Source: JAMXLO01 sp963776505 (GTDB taxonomy: Bacteria; Pseudomonadota; Alphaproteobacteria; Acetobacterales; Acetobacteraceae). From it: a stretch of DNA of 64,000 nucleotides. A program made the position numbers and the translations under genes. Location of the stretch: assembly GCA_963776505.1 (NCBI GenBank), contig CAVZNH010000084.1:77169-141168 (forward strand), given 5' to 3'. Positions 7,790-16,906 of the stretch are shown here, piece by piece. How positions within the stretch are numbered: position 1 is the stretch's first letter; each line of letters begins with the position of its first letter. The notes under the pieces are model-generated. The model had not been told where the DNA came from and searched no databases. It was given only the letters and a program-made list of their open reading frames with translations.

Positions 7790-9028
7790 ATGGGGACTCT
7801 CGCTGTGTCGTACCCGCGCCTGCTGCCATTCGATGCCGCGCCGCTCAGAGCGATGCCCATCGCCGGCGCTGTCCGCTGCGGTTCGCGCGTGTTCCTGAGC
7901 GGACGGAGCGCATTGCAGCCCGATGGTTCGGTGGCTGGGCTCGGCGATGCCGCGGCACAGTCCCATGCGGCACTCGACAGCATCGCGGCAGCATTGCAAG
8001 CGGCCGGAGGATCTCTTCGCGACATCACCAGGCTGACGACATCGCTGGTCGATCGCGCGCACCGCAAGCCGGTATATGAGGCGATCGGCAGCCGTCTGCG
8101 CGATGTGTTCCCGGTCGGCACCGGCCTGCTGGTCGCCGGCCTGCCGCTGCCCGAACTGATGGTGCAGATCGATGCGGAGGCGGTGATCGGCTCACCGGTG
8201 CAGCGCCTGCGCACATTCGCGATGAAGGACTGGTTCGGTCAGGACATTGCCTGGCAGGGCGCGATGGTAGCCGCAAGCGAGACCGAGTTGTTCGTGCGCG
8301 GGCAGACCGGTTCGTCGCTCGACGGCAGCCTCATGGCAGGTCTGGGACGTCGGCCCGAGGATGCCGCGGAACAGGCTGAACTCGCGTTGAGCAATCTGGC
8401 TACGCTGCTGCGCGAGGCAGGTTCCGGCATGGACGAGGTGTGCAAGATCACCGTGTACATCAGCGACCGCGCCTATCGTGCCGCGGTCTATCCGGTGATC
8501 GGCCGGCACTTCCGGAACATTCATCCGGTGTCTACCGGGCTGATCGTGACCGGATTCGCCCGCCCGGAGATTTTGTTCGAAATCGACGCCTACGTATTGC
8601 GCAAGCAAGGCGCGCCGCACCAACGGCTGCGTCGCTATCATTCGAGCACCGTGCGCTACGGTTTCGCGCAGCAGGCACTCGACTGCGACTTCTGCATGGC
8701 GGTGCGCGCCGGCGATCAGGTCATTCTGCGCGGCCAGACCGGTACCGATCTCAACGAGGTCATGCACGGCACCGGCGATTCCGTCGCCCAGGCCGAGCAG
8801 GCGATGGACAACGTCGCGGTGCTGCTTGGCGAGGCGGGCGCCGGACTGGCCAATGTGGTCAAGGCGACGGTGTTCGTCACTGACCGGGCATTTCTGTCCG
8901 GCGTGACGGATGTCGTGCTTCGCCGGCTGAACGGCGTGACGCCATGCTTCAGCGCACTCGTGGTGAAGGGGCTGGCCAGCCCCGAGCTGTTGATGGAGGT
9001 CGATATTTCGGCCGGGACGTCAGGCTGA
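7790..9028 (+). CDS. Protein with three tandem RidA (YjgF/UK114) domains
   Basis: A 412-residue protein made of three RidA-like units at roughly residues 15-130, 135-275 and 285-410. The units are alignable by repeated segments: LFVRGQTGSSLDG / VILRGQTGTDLNE, the helices AAEQAELALSNLATLLREAG / QAEQAMDNVAVLLGEAGA, and the strands KITVYISDRAYR / KATVFVTDRAFL. RidA enzymes hydrolyse reactive enamines/imines released by PLP enzymes, normally as trimers, so a three-domain chain could mimic a trimer. The catalytic Arg of canonical RidA appears absent from all three units (PVGTGLLV, PVSTGLIV, PCFSALVV). The start is weakly supported; the ATG at 7790 lacks a clear ribosome-binding site. Confidence 0.88.
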   Translation: MGTLAVSYPRLLPFDAAPLRAMPIAGAVRCGSRVFLSGRSALQPDGSVAGLGDAAAQSHAALDSIAAALQAAGGSLRDITRLTTSLVDRAHRKPVYEAIGSRLRDVFPVGTGLLVAGLPLPELMVQIDAEAVIGSPVQRLRTFAMKDWFGQDIAWQGAMVAASETELFVRGQTGSSLDGSLMAGLGRRPEDAAEQAELALSNLATLLREAGSGMDEVCKITVYISDRAYRAAVYPVIGRHFRNIHPVSTGLIVTGFARPEILFEIDAYVLRKQGAPHQRLRRYHSSTVRYGFAQQALDCDFCMAVRAGDQVILRGQTGTDLNEVMHGTGDSVAQAEQAMDNVAVLLGEAGAGLANVVKATVFVTDRAFLSGVTDVVLRRLNGVTPCFSALVVKGLASPELLMEVDISAGTSG

Positions 9029-9544
9029 TGCCTCCGCCATCGGCATTGGCACATCGCCGACTGCGCTCTGAAGCCCGCGCTGCGCCACGATCTCCTGCCA
9101 CAGGCGGAGGATACTGTGCATTGTCGCCTCCGCCACCAGGCAATGTCCCTGATCGTCCAGCGCAAAAAACGCCGCCGTTGCGTCGCCGCGTGTGCGCCGC
9201 AGAGCCTGCGTAAGGACATTCAGGCACTGGACCACCTGATCGGGCGATTGCAGCCTGGCATGACGCAAGATGTCGGCCATTCGGAACGCGCGCAGGCCAT
9301 GCACAGCGACGCTGGCGGCCTCACGCCCCAGTTCGAAGAACACGCTGACCACCGGCAGCATGCCTTGCACCAGCGCCAGCATATCCCGGGCCTCTTCGAT
9401 GTTGCAGCCGATCAGCGTGGGTGCCTCGGGAGAGGCTGGTACCGGCTGGACACCGAACGCCCGAACCATCTCCTGCTCGAGCCAGCGTCGTACCTCGGGT
9501 GGGGCCGCCTTGATCTCATCCACGGACAAAGTGATACCGGTCAT
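9020..9544 (-). CDS. Hypothetical protein
   Basis: A 174-residue acidic-to-neutral, mostly helical protein starting at ATG 9544, with GAGGAG about 9 bases upstream (the in-frame extension to 9619 lacks such support). Predicted helices include DEIKAAPPEVRRWLEQEM and ARDMLALVQGMLPVVSVFFE. A later segment, DATAAFFALDDQGHCLVAEA, looks like a short beta hairpin. It contains no signal peptide or obvious membrane segment. I do not recognise the family. It converges on the triple-RidA gene with a 9-bp overlap. Confidence 0.6.
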   Translation of the reverse strand: MTGITLSVDEIKAAPPEVRRWLEQEMVRAFGVQPVPASPEAPTLIGCNIEEARDMLALVQGMLPVVSVFFELGREAASVAVHGLRAFRMADILRHARLQSPDQVVQCLNVLTQALRRTRGDATAAFFALDDQGHCLVAEATMHSILRLWQEIVAQRGLQSAVGDVPMPMAEASA

Positions 9545-9649
9545 CCTTGCTCTCCTCGGTCGGGCTGTCGTCGCGGCGTCATGGCGGATCCGGAGACAGC
9601 CCGCATTGATCAGGATCAACCGAAGCTGCCCAATTGCGGGCCGAGAATT

Positions 9650-10085
9650 TCAGGCGTTGCGGCGGTTCGGCATTGCCTCCGTGTTGACGATGTAACCGGG
9701 ATCGAGCACGCCATCGAACGGCTCCAGCATATGCTTGCCGCGCGGATCGAGGTTGTCTCGTTGCACTCCAGCGGTGCCGTGGCGTCGTGTGGGCTCAGCA
9801 GCGGGTTGGCCGGATCGGGCGGCTCATGCAACGCACACGAACCCGGCGGCCTCCAGCCTTTCGGATGACAGCGCCATGCTTACCGCGGCCTCATCGACCA
9901 GTAAAATGGTGCGGCCGGCGAGTTCGCCCATCGGCCGGCCCTCGCACAGCATCCATTTGCCGGCACGTTCGGAGACGTGCGGCACGCCACCCCGAGCAGC
10001 GACGTCAGCGTACCGGAATACCCACCGTGTCGTAGCCGACGCCGAAACGCAACTCGATGCGGATTGGCTGTTTCATCTGCAAGCA
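9650..10085 (-). pseudogene. Decayed D-isomer-specific 2-hydroxyacid dehydrogenase
   Basis: Fragments in different frames line up, in order, with a phosphoglycerate-dehydrogenase-like enzyme. LRFGVGYDTV plus GIPV (about 10027-10060) matches the usual GVGYDxVD...GIPV. Next comes ERAGKW...GELAGRT (about 9920-9970). LVDEAAVSMALSSERLEAAG (about 9870-9930) matches the usual LVDEAALxxALxSGRLxGAG. Then EPPDPANPLLSPHDATAPLE (about 9770-9830), and a C-terminus FDGVLDPGYIVNTEA ending at TGA 9650-9652. Most of the NAD-binding domain is deleted and at least three frame changes are needed, so this is a real remnant rather than one sequencing error. Nothing recognisable is seen from 10086 to 10274. Confidence 0.6.
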
Positions 10086-10274
10086 GAGTCCCGCGAACGA
10101 GCCTGACCCAGTTCACGGCGGACGTTGTCCTGATCTCAACCACTTCGTCGGAAAATTGCAGCTTATCGAACCAGGGTACTTCTCCAGACTTTTCCGTCTC
10201 CGGAAATGACGGGATGCTGGAGGCTGCGGCCAAAAAGGCGCGCCCATCGGCAACGCCCTCAAAGGCCATCAGCT

Positions 10275-10418
10275 ATGCATTCACGATCTTTCGCCCGGAT
10301 TGTGCGCTGCGCGACCCTGTTCGGCGCCTTATCGGTGACGACCGCGCTTTTGGCGTCATGCGGAAGCGCCTGGGACAGCGTGGGGTATGAACTTGCGCGC
10401 GTTCTGATCAACCGCTAG
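10275..10418 (+). CDS. Small putative lipoprotein
   Basis: A 47-residue reading frame from ATG 10275: basic N-terminus (MHSRSFARIVR), hydrophobic core (CATLFGALSVTTALLA), then a lipobox-like LLASC followed by a short tail GSAWDSVGYELARVLINR. This is the shape of a tiny secreted lipoprotein. There is no strong ribosome-binding site, so the call rests on the lipobox alone. The following 285 bases (10419-10703) contain nothing I can support. Confidence 0.4.
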   Translation: MHSRSFARIVRCATLFGALSVTTALLASCGSAWDSVGYELARVLINR

Positions 10419-10703
10419 CCAGGCAAGGCAGACACCGTGACGAGATACTCGGTGGCGGGGCCGGTGGCTGTGCTAAGACTTGGCGCCAACACGAAGGCGA
10501 TCAGGAGGCTGGTCGCGACATGATCTCGCCGCCAGCAAAGCCATGGCCCGAGTATGCAGCGTTTGGCACAGGACAATGGTGGGCATTGGACTGTTCGCTT
10601 TCCTGTGATCGATGAATTGTCGGTGTCGGGTCACTCTGCACTTGAGCCTGGCCGTCCAGCGCTGTTCTGTCGCTTCGTGGTTCGCAAAATAAGGGAGCAG
10701 TCC

Positions 10704-11066
10704 ATGGCCAATCCTTTCGTGCATGTCGAGCTCAATACGCAGGATATCGCGAAGGCGAAGTCATTCTACCAGTCGCTGTTCGCCTGGTCGCTGAACGACG
10801 TCGATATGGGTGACATGACCTACACGATGATCGATGTGGGTGAGGGCACCGGCGGTGGAATGATCAAGCACCCGATGCCAGGCGCTCCGTCGATGTGGCT
10901 GCCCTACGTTCTGGTGGACGACATCGTGGCAGCGACGGCCAAGGCGAAGTCGCTTGGTGCGACGGTGGTGCGGGACGTGATGGAGGTAACCGGCGCAGGT
11001 TCGCTCTCCATCATTACCGATCCAACCGGCGCCACGCTGGGGTTGTGGCAGCCGAAGGCGAAATAG
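10704..11066 (+). CDS. VOC-family (glyoxalase/bleomycin-resistance fold) protein
   Basis: A 120-residue single vicinal-oxygen-chelate domain from ATG 10704, with AAGGGAG upstream. The N-terminal pattern ANPFVHVELNTQDIAKAKSF followed by YQSLFAW, then VLVDDIVAATAKAKSLGATV and a C-terminal DPTGATLGLWQPK, is typical. Family members bind a metal or small molecules. The DPxGA...LWQ ending is common in small stand-alone VOC proteins annotated as lactoylglutathione-lyase-like. No substrate can be assigned. It lies 62 bp ahead of the regulator on the same strand. Confidence 0.85.
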   Translation: MANPFVHVELNTQDIAKAKSFYQSLFAWSLNDVDMGDMTYTMIDVGEGTGGGMIKHPMPGAPSMWLPYVLVDDIVAATAKAKSLGATVVRDVMEVTGAGSLSIITDPTGATLGLWQPKAK

Positions 11067-11128
11067 CGGCCTCTGAGTTGTCCAAGCTGGTGCTTGCGTA
11101 AAGCCAGGTCTCCGCGCAATATGCAAGC

Positions 11129-11872
11129 ATGAGCTTGGATAATACCGGTGGCGACCGAATCCTCGGCCTGATCAAGCGGCGCGGCCCGCTGCGTTCGGCG
11201 GACATCGCGACGGTGCTCGGAACAACGGCCGAGGCGGCACGGCAGCAACTGGTGAAGCTGGCGGACGATGGGCTGGTGCGGGCCGTGACCGAAAAGCAGG
11301 GCGTCGGCCGGCCTGCGCGTTATTGGCACCTGACTCCCGCCGCGCACAATCGCTTTCCCGATACTCATGCCGAGCTCACCGTGCGCCTCATCGATGCGGT
11401 TCGCTCGACACTCGGCGAGGCAGCATTGGAGCACCTCGTTCGCGTGCGTGGGGAGGAGACCAGACTGTCCTACGCCCGCGCGCTTTCGGGTGCCACGTCT
11501 CTGCGCGACCGCGTCGCGCGCCTGGTGGAGATCCGTTCGCGCGAAGGATACATGGCCGAATGGCGCGCCGATGCCGAGGGTTTTCTGCTGCTGGAAAACC
11601 ATTGCCCGATCTGCGCCGCCGCCGCGGCCTGCCAGGGTTTCTGCCGCGCCGAACTCGATGTGTTCCGCGACGTGCTGGGCTCTGGAGTAGCGGTGGATCG
11701 CATCGAGCATGTCCTCGCGGGAGCGCGTCGCTGCGCGTACCGCATCACTCAGCTTCAGGCCAGGAAGGAGACGGACGATGAGCTGGACCGACGTGATGTC
11801 GCTGGCCAAACTGGCGGAAGGCGGGAAAGCCGTCGTCCGACACGGCGGACGGCAGATCCTGCTGGTGCATAG
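11129..11872 (+). CDS. SufR-like winged-helix regulator with cysteine cluster
   Basis: An N-terminal winged helix (RILGLIKRRGPLRSADIATV, then ATVLGTTAEAARQQLVKLAD and VGRPARYWHLT, residues ~10-70) is followed by a dimerisation/sensor region. This carries ENHCPICAAAAACQGFCRAE, with Cys159, 162, 168 and 172, plus Cys202. The arrangement resembles iron-sulfur-binding SufR/DeoR-type regulators. It probably represses or activates the overlapping Rieske gene. The frame stays open to 11872, overlapping that gene by 95 bp, and its last ~35 residues look non-native. A frame change near 11745 would instead end it at TGA 11779-11781, overlapping the next ATG (ATGA). Confidence 0.8.
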   Translation: MSLDNTGGDRILGLIKRRGPLRSADIATVLGTTAEAARQQLVKLADDGLVRAVTEKQGVGRPARYWHLTPAAHNRFPDTHAELTVRLIDAVRSTLGEAALEHLVRVRGEETRLSYARALSGATSLRDRVARLVEIRSREGYMAEWRADAEGFLLLENHCPICAAAAACQGFCRAELDVFRDVLGSGVAVDRIEHVLAGARRCAYRITQLQARKETDDELDRRDVAGQTGGRRESRRPTRRTADPAGA

Positions 11873-13354
11873 CGGCACGGGGATATTCGCCTGCGTGAAC
11901 CGCTGCCCACATGAGGGGTACCCGTTGAGCGAGGGCACGCTGACCGACGAATGCGTGCTGACCTGCAACTGGCACAACTGGAAATTCAACCTGGCAAGTG
12001 GTGCCACGCTGGTTGGCGGCGATCGGCTCACCCGATATCCGGTCAGGCTCGATGCCGGTCGTGTCTGGCTCGATCTGTCTCCGTCCGATCCAACCAGGCG
12101 GCGCGAGGAGATCCTCGCCGGCGTGGTGCGTGGTCTGGAAGACCTCGATCAGCAACGCCTGGTGCGGGAAACGGCGCGGCTGTCCCGCCTGCATGCGGAC
12201 CCCGCCGATGCGGTGCGCGCGGCGATCACCTGGGCGGCGGAGCGGCTAGAGTTCGGGACGACCCACGCGATTGCCGGCGCAGCCGACTGGCTTCGTCTGT
12301 TCGACCGACCGTCCAGCAGTCCGGAAGAGAAGTTGGCGGCGTTGGGTGAGATCCTCGGTCATATTGCCGATGATGCGCGCGGCAGCGGTCATTATCCGTA
12401 TCCTGCGGCGGCAGGCAGGTGGAACGAGGCGGAATTTCTGGATGCGGTGGAGCGGGAGGACGAAGCAGCGGCCATCGGCCTGCTGCGAAGCGCGCTGTCC
12501 ACCGGGCTTACGCCGGACGACCTGATGCCGATCCTTGCCGACGCCGCGCTGGCCCATTACGCTGGCTTCGGCCACTCGTTGATCTATGTCGTCAAGACGA
12601 TCGAACTGACGCAGCGGCTGGGTTCGGAGGTGGCCGAAGCGCTGCTGTGCCTCCTGCTGCGGAATTTGATTTATGCCCGGCGCGAGGATCTGTTGCCGGA
12701 GTTCCGCGACTATGCGAAGTGGCTTGCCGGCTGGGGACAGGCCCCCCTGCCCTGCCCGCCGCTGGATGCCGCGGCCTTACGTGGGATGGCACCGAAATCC
12801 ACGATGGCCGCCGTCGCGGCATGGGGAGGGCGCTATCCGCCCGACGAGATTTTCCATGTGCTTGTTGAGGCTGCCGCGTGGAACCTGCTGCACGTGAACG
12901 AGCACGTGTTCGCGCGGACGGATGGCAAACTCGCGGACAACGTCGGCTGGCTCGACTTCACCCACGCGCTCACATTTGCCGAGGCGGCAGAGACTGTCGT
13001 GCGACGGCGCCCAAACCTGTGGCCGGCGGCGCTGCTGCAGATCGCCTGCTTCATCGGCCGCAATGCCGGATATGTCGCTCCGGAATTCGACACCAGCGGT
13101 TACTCCGTGGTGGATCCTGAGCACTTCGTGGAGGACAGTATCCGCGGATTGTTCGATCATGGCCGCGACCGCTTCATCGTATCGGTGCATCTGACGAAGA
13201 CTCTGCTGGCAGGCATCAATCTGATGCACATGCGATCTGTACCCTGACGCCGACGCTGACGGCGGCCCTCAATCGCTTCCTGCGCGCGCACATCAAAGGA
13301 CGCCACGTGCTTCGAACCGCACGGCAGATGCGCGAGTTGGTGGAGCAGGAATAG
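11778..13354 (+). CDS. Rieske [2Fe-2S] protein with large helical domain, frameshifted near its end
   Basis: Starts at ATG 11778 with AAGGAGA upstream. Residues 1-105 form a Rieske domain with cluster ligands Cys43-Pro-His45 and Cys63-x-x-His66 (CPHEGYPLSEG...CNWHNW). It is followed by ~380 residues of helical sequence without a family I recognise (LDLSPSDPTRRREEILAG to the C-terminus). The open frame stops at 13247. In the +1 frame, coding-like sequence continues as ALNRFLRAHIKGRHVLR to TAG 13352-13354, so a one-base indel near 13235 probably truncates it. It is likely an electron-transfer or oxygenase-associated protein controlled by the SufR-like regulator. Confidence 0.82.
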
Positions 13355-13393
13355 TTGCCCGGCAGTCGCGACCCGATGGCGAGGCAGCCTGGT

Positions 13394-13933
13394 TTAGTTG
13401 TTGCTGCCAAACATCTCCGCGATCTCGCGGAGCAGAATAGGGTCTTGTGCCAGATTGACGTTGCCTTGCCGGGGAAACTTTCGCGGGGGAATGACATCTC
13501 TTCCCGACATGTGGATCATCAGGAGATTCCACTCGTCCTCGTCATCCTCCAAGAAAATCGCACGAGGCCGGCGAAAACCCCAACTCATGCGCTCCACCGC
13601 CGCTCTGGCGACCTCTGGGAACTGGCTGGGAGAAAACCGTTCCGAAACGCCCTTCATTAGCCGTTCGCCATCCCACGCCCATACCCTGTAAGTCTTGCTC
13701 TCTGGGCTGCCCGCCGTTCTCGAATCGTCTTCGCCGGCGAGACGCTTCAGAGCACTGTATGCAGCATTTATTGTCGCGATGCGCTTTGGGTCAGGTGCGC
13801 ATCCGGCTTCGTGGTATCTCCTCTGCAGCCTCACCCATGCCTGCTTGAGCGCCGATGCATTCCCTGCAATCGGGAATTCGCCTTCAAGTTCGAACACCAT
13901 AATGTAGGTCCGGTATTCCAAATCATCAGCCAC
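13394..13933 (-). CDS. Hypothetical protein
   Basis: A 179-residue protein beginning at GTG 13933 (AGGGA upstream) and ending at TAA 13394-13396, converging on the Rieske gene. A central basic stretch (AWVRLQRRYHEAGCAPDPKR, INAAYSALKRLAGED) looks helical. A later acidic segment (IFLEDDEDEWNLLMIHMSGR) precedes a basic tail. No signal peptide or membrane span. I do not recognise the family. It lacks matching neighbours and may be a recent arrival. Confidence 0.55.
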   Translation of the reverse strand: MADDLEYRTYIMVFELEGEFPIAGNASALKQAWVRLQRRYHEAGCAPDPKRIATINAAYSALKRLAGEDDSRTAGSPESKTYRVWAWDGERLMKGVSERFSPSQFPEVARAAVERMSWGFRRPRAIFLEDDEDEWNLLMIHMSGRDVIPPRKFPRQGNVNLAQDPILLREIAEMFGSNN

Positions 13934-14162
13934 GGCAGAATGTCCCTCGGCGAGAATTCCAGCGACTGCGGCTGTCTTGGCGGCATATGCATGCCAGGCA
14001 GATGATCATATCGCGATCAGTGGGTGTCCGTAATAAATGATCAACGTGCCATGACAGTCGCGTTAGCCCGAGACGGCTGGACGTCGCATCCCCCCGCTGG
14101 AGGAACGCCGCTGGCGCCCACATAGGCGGCGCAATTGCTGGCGCTCAGGCTATGATGCGCCG

Positions 14163-15762
14163 ATGCGCCTGCCCGCCGCCCTGGTTCCGCTCCGCAATTC
14201 GATCTTCCGCGAGCTGTGGCTCGCCAACATGATCGCCTGGCTCGGCACCTGGTTGCAGAACACCGGCGCTGGCTGGCTGATGACCAGCCTCGCGCCGCAG
14301 CCGTTCATCGTCGCCATGGTCCAGGCGGCGACCATCATGCCCGTGTTCCTGCTGGCCCTGCCCGGCGGAGCGCTGGCCGACATCGTCGACCGGCGTGTGT
14401 TCCTGATCGGTGCCCAGCTCTGGACGATCCTCGCCGCCATCGCGCTCGCAACGCTGACTGTAGCCCATGCCATGACCGCGTTCTGGCTGCTGGCATTGAC
14501 TTTCATGATAGGCATCGGCGCGGCCATGGCTGCTCCGGCATGGAGCGCCATCGTGCCGGAACTCGTGCCGCGCGAGGACCTGGTGCAGGCAATCGCGCTG
14601 AACGGCATCGGCTTCAACCTCACCCGCGCGATCGGGCCGGCGCTGGCAGGCGCGCTGATCTTGCTCGGTGGCTCCAGCCTGGCGTTCTCACTCTACGCAA
14701 TGTCGATTGTCGCGGTGCTGGTCGCGCTGTTCACCTGGCACCGCGGCCGCCGCTTCACCGGTCTGCCACGCGAGCACCTGCTGTCGGCGATACGCGCCGG
14801 CGTCCGCTTCGTGCGGAACACGCCCGCGATCCAGTACGCCATGGTGCGCACCATCGCCTATTCGGTTCCTGCCGCGGCGCCCTGGGCGCTGCTGCCGCTG
14901 CTGGTCCGTGAGCACCTCGGCCTGGGGCCCGGGATGTACGGCGTGATCCTCGGCATGATGGGGATCGGCGGCGTCACATCGGGGATGCTGCTGCCGTTGG
15001 TTCGCGGGCACATCGGCCGCGGTGCCACGGTGATCGGATGCACGCTGTTCTCCTGCGCCGGCATTGCCTTGCTCGGCGCGACACGTCACTGGCTGCCCGC
15101 CGCATTCGGCATGCTGCTGTTCGGCGTGGGATGGACCTCCGCCTACGCCACCATCCAGGCGGCGGCCCAGCTGGTGTGCCCACCCTGGGTGCGGGCGCGG
15201 GCGCTGTCGATCTATCAGTTGGCGCAGAACGGGGCGCTCACCGGGGGGTCGTTCGCATGGGGCTGGCTCGCCGAGCAGATCGGCATGGCCGACACGCTGC
15301 TGACCGCCGCGGCGATCGGGGTGGGCCTGGCGATCGTGGTGCGCGGCTATTCTATCGATCTGGCCATCGCGCGGCCTACGGCCCCAGCTGCGGAACCACT
15401 GCCGATCCCCGAAGCGCCCGCCGCCGAGCTGGTGCCGTTGCTGCGCCGCGCGCGCGGCCGGATAATGGAGACCGTGCACTATCGCGTCGAACAGCCGCAG
15501 GCGCAGCGAATTCCTGGCCGCGATGGCCGAGGTGCGCAAGGTCCGCGGCCGCGCCGGTGCCATGTTCTGGCAGCTCTATGAGGATGTGGCGCATCCCGAG
15601 GGCTGGATGGAGGTTTGGTCGATGGAGAGCTGGACCGATCACCTGCGCGAGGTCACGCGGCTGTCCGAAGACGACCGCGCGGCGTTGGCGCGGGCCGGCG
15701 TGTTCCAGTGCGGCGGCGACGGTCCGCGCCCGGCTCGCTACATTGCGGTCGATCCACATTGA
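14163..15762 (+). CDS. MFS exporter with C-terminal monooxygenase-like domain, frameshifted
   Basis: A major-facilitator protein of the TMSE/EntS-like group: about 11-12 hydrophobic segments, the first loop GALADIVDRRVFLIGAQLW, and conserved PLLVREHLGLGPGMYGVILG. After the last membrane span the chain passes ETVHYRVE and, in the +1 frame from about 15500, continues as EFLAAMAEVRKVRGRAGAMF and WQLYEDVAHPEGWMEVWSME to a stop at 15762. That tail is an antibiotic-biosynthesis-monooxygenase (ABM/ferredoxin-like) domain. The transporter alone would end at 15581 with a nonsense tail, so one inserted base is inferred. It lies 4 bp before the DegT gene. A role in export of a small metabolite is likely. 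Confidence 0.87.
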
Positions 15763-15766
15763 GGCG

Positions 15767-16906
15767 ATGGCGATGAGCCCACCGGCGATCCTCGTTCCGC
15801 AGGCCAATCCCGGCGCCGGCTACCGCGCCTTGCAGTCTGAGATCGATGCCGCAGTGGCACGCGTCCTGCAGTCCGGGTGGTACATCCTCGGCGAGAGAGG
15901 TGCGCGCATTTGAGGCGGAATTCGCTGCCTGGCTGGGCACGACCACCGCAGTCGGCTGCGGCAATGGCACCGACGCGCTGGCGCTGGCACTTGCGCGCGC
16001 TGGGCGTCGGTCCGGGTATGAGCGTGGTGACCGTGTCGCATACAGCGGTCGCCACCGTCGCTGCCATCGAGATGGTCGGCGCGACGCCCGTGCTGATCGA
16101 CATCGAGCCCGACTACTACACGATGGACCCCGGCGAACTGGCCGAGGTGCTGGATCGTCCACCGGCAGGCGTGCCGCCCATCCGCGCGGTCATACCAGTT
16201 CATCTCTATGGCCAGCCGGCGGCGCTGGAGCCGATCATCGCGGCATGCCACCGTCATGGCGTCGCGATGGTCGAGGATTGCGCGCAGGCACACGGCGCCA
16301 CGATCTCAGGCCGCAAGGTCGGCACATTCGGCGAAATCGCCACGTTCAGCTTCTATCCGACCAAGAACCTCGGCGCGCTGGGCGACGGCGGGATGCTGGC
16401 AACGCAGGACGCCAAGCTGGGCGCCGACATTGCGGCGCTGCGCCAGTACCGGCTGGCGGACGCACTACGTCAGCGACGCAGTCGGGGTGAACAGCCGGCT
16501 CGACGAACTCCAGGCGGCGATCCTGCGCGTGAAGCTGCATCATCTGGATGCGCAGAACGCACGGCGACAGGCGATCGCTGCCGCCTACGATGCTGCGTTG
16601 TCAGGGACATCGCTGGCCGCGCCCGCACGGCGCGACGGCGTCAGCCACGTATACCACCTTTACGTTCTGCGCACGCCGGAGCGTGCTGCAATGCAATCGC
16701 GATTGCGCGACGCTGGAATTGGAACCGGCATTCACTACCCGAGCCCGGTGCATTTGCAGCCGGCGTATAGTGGGCGCGTGGCGCTGGGGCCGTCGGGTTG
16801 CCGCACCACAGAAGTCCTGGCCAGGCAGGTGCTCAGCCTGCCGATGTATCCGGAACTGACGGACGCGCAGGTCGCGCAGGTGTGCGAAGCGCTGCGGCGC
16901 GCCTGA
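15767..16906 (+). CDS. DegT/DnrJ/EryC1-type aminotransferase, broken by three frameshifts
   Basis: A PLP-dependent sugar aminotransferase that must be read in three frames. MSPPAILVPQANPGAGYRAL and VLQSGWYILGER run to ~15893. EVRAFEAEFAAWLGTTTAVG and GNGTDALALAL run to ~15995. LGVGPGMSVVTVSHTAVATV through MVEDCAQAHGA and the PLP-lysine motif FSFYPTKNLGALGDGG run to ~16450. THYVSDAVGVNSRLDELQAA and IHYPSPVHLQPAY run to TGA 16906. Joined it has the normal ~375 residues. It would aminate a nucleotide-linked keto-sugar, and so could serve the glycan genes converging from 17.3 kb onward. Three separate indels in one kilobase favour sequencing error. Confidence 0.85.

Noticed and set aside
9780..9930. 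Response-regulator receiver remnant (TILLVDEAAVSMALSSERLE)
   Set aside because: The fragment also fits LVDEAALxxAL of 2-hydroxyacid dehydrogenases, and the flanking fragments (GVGYDTV, EPPDPANPLL, FDGVLDP) fit only that family.
13926..14162. Possible short gene between the hypothetical gene and the MFS exporter
   Set aside because: Neither strand shows a ribosome-binding site with a credible peptide.
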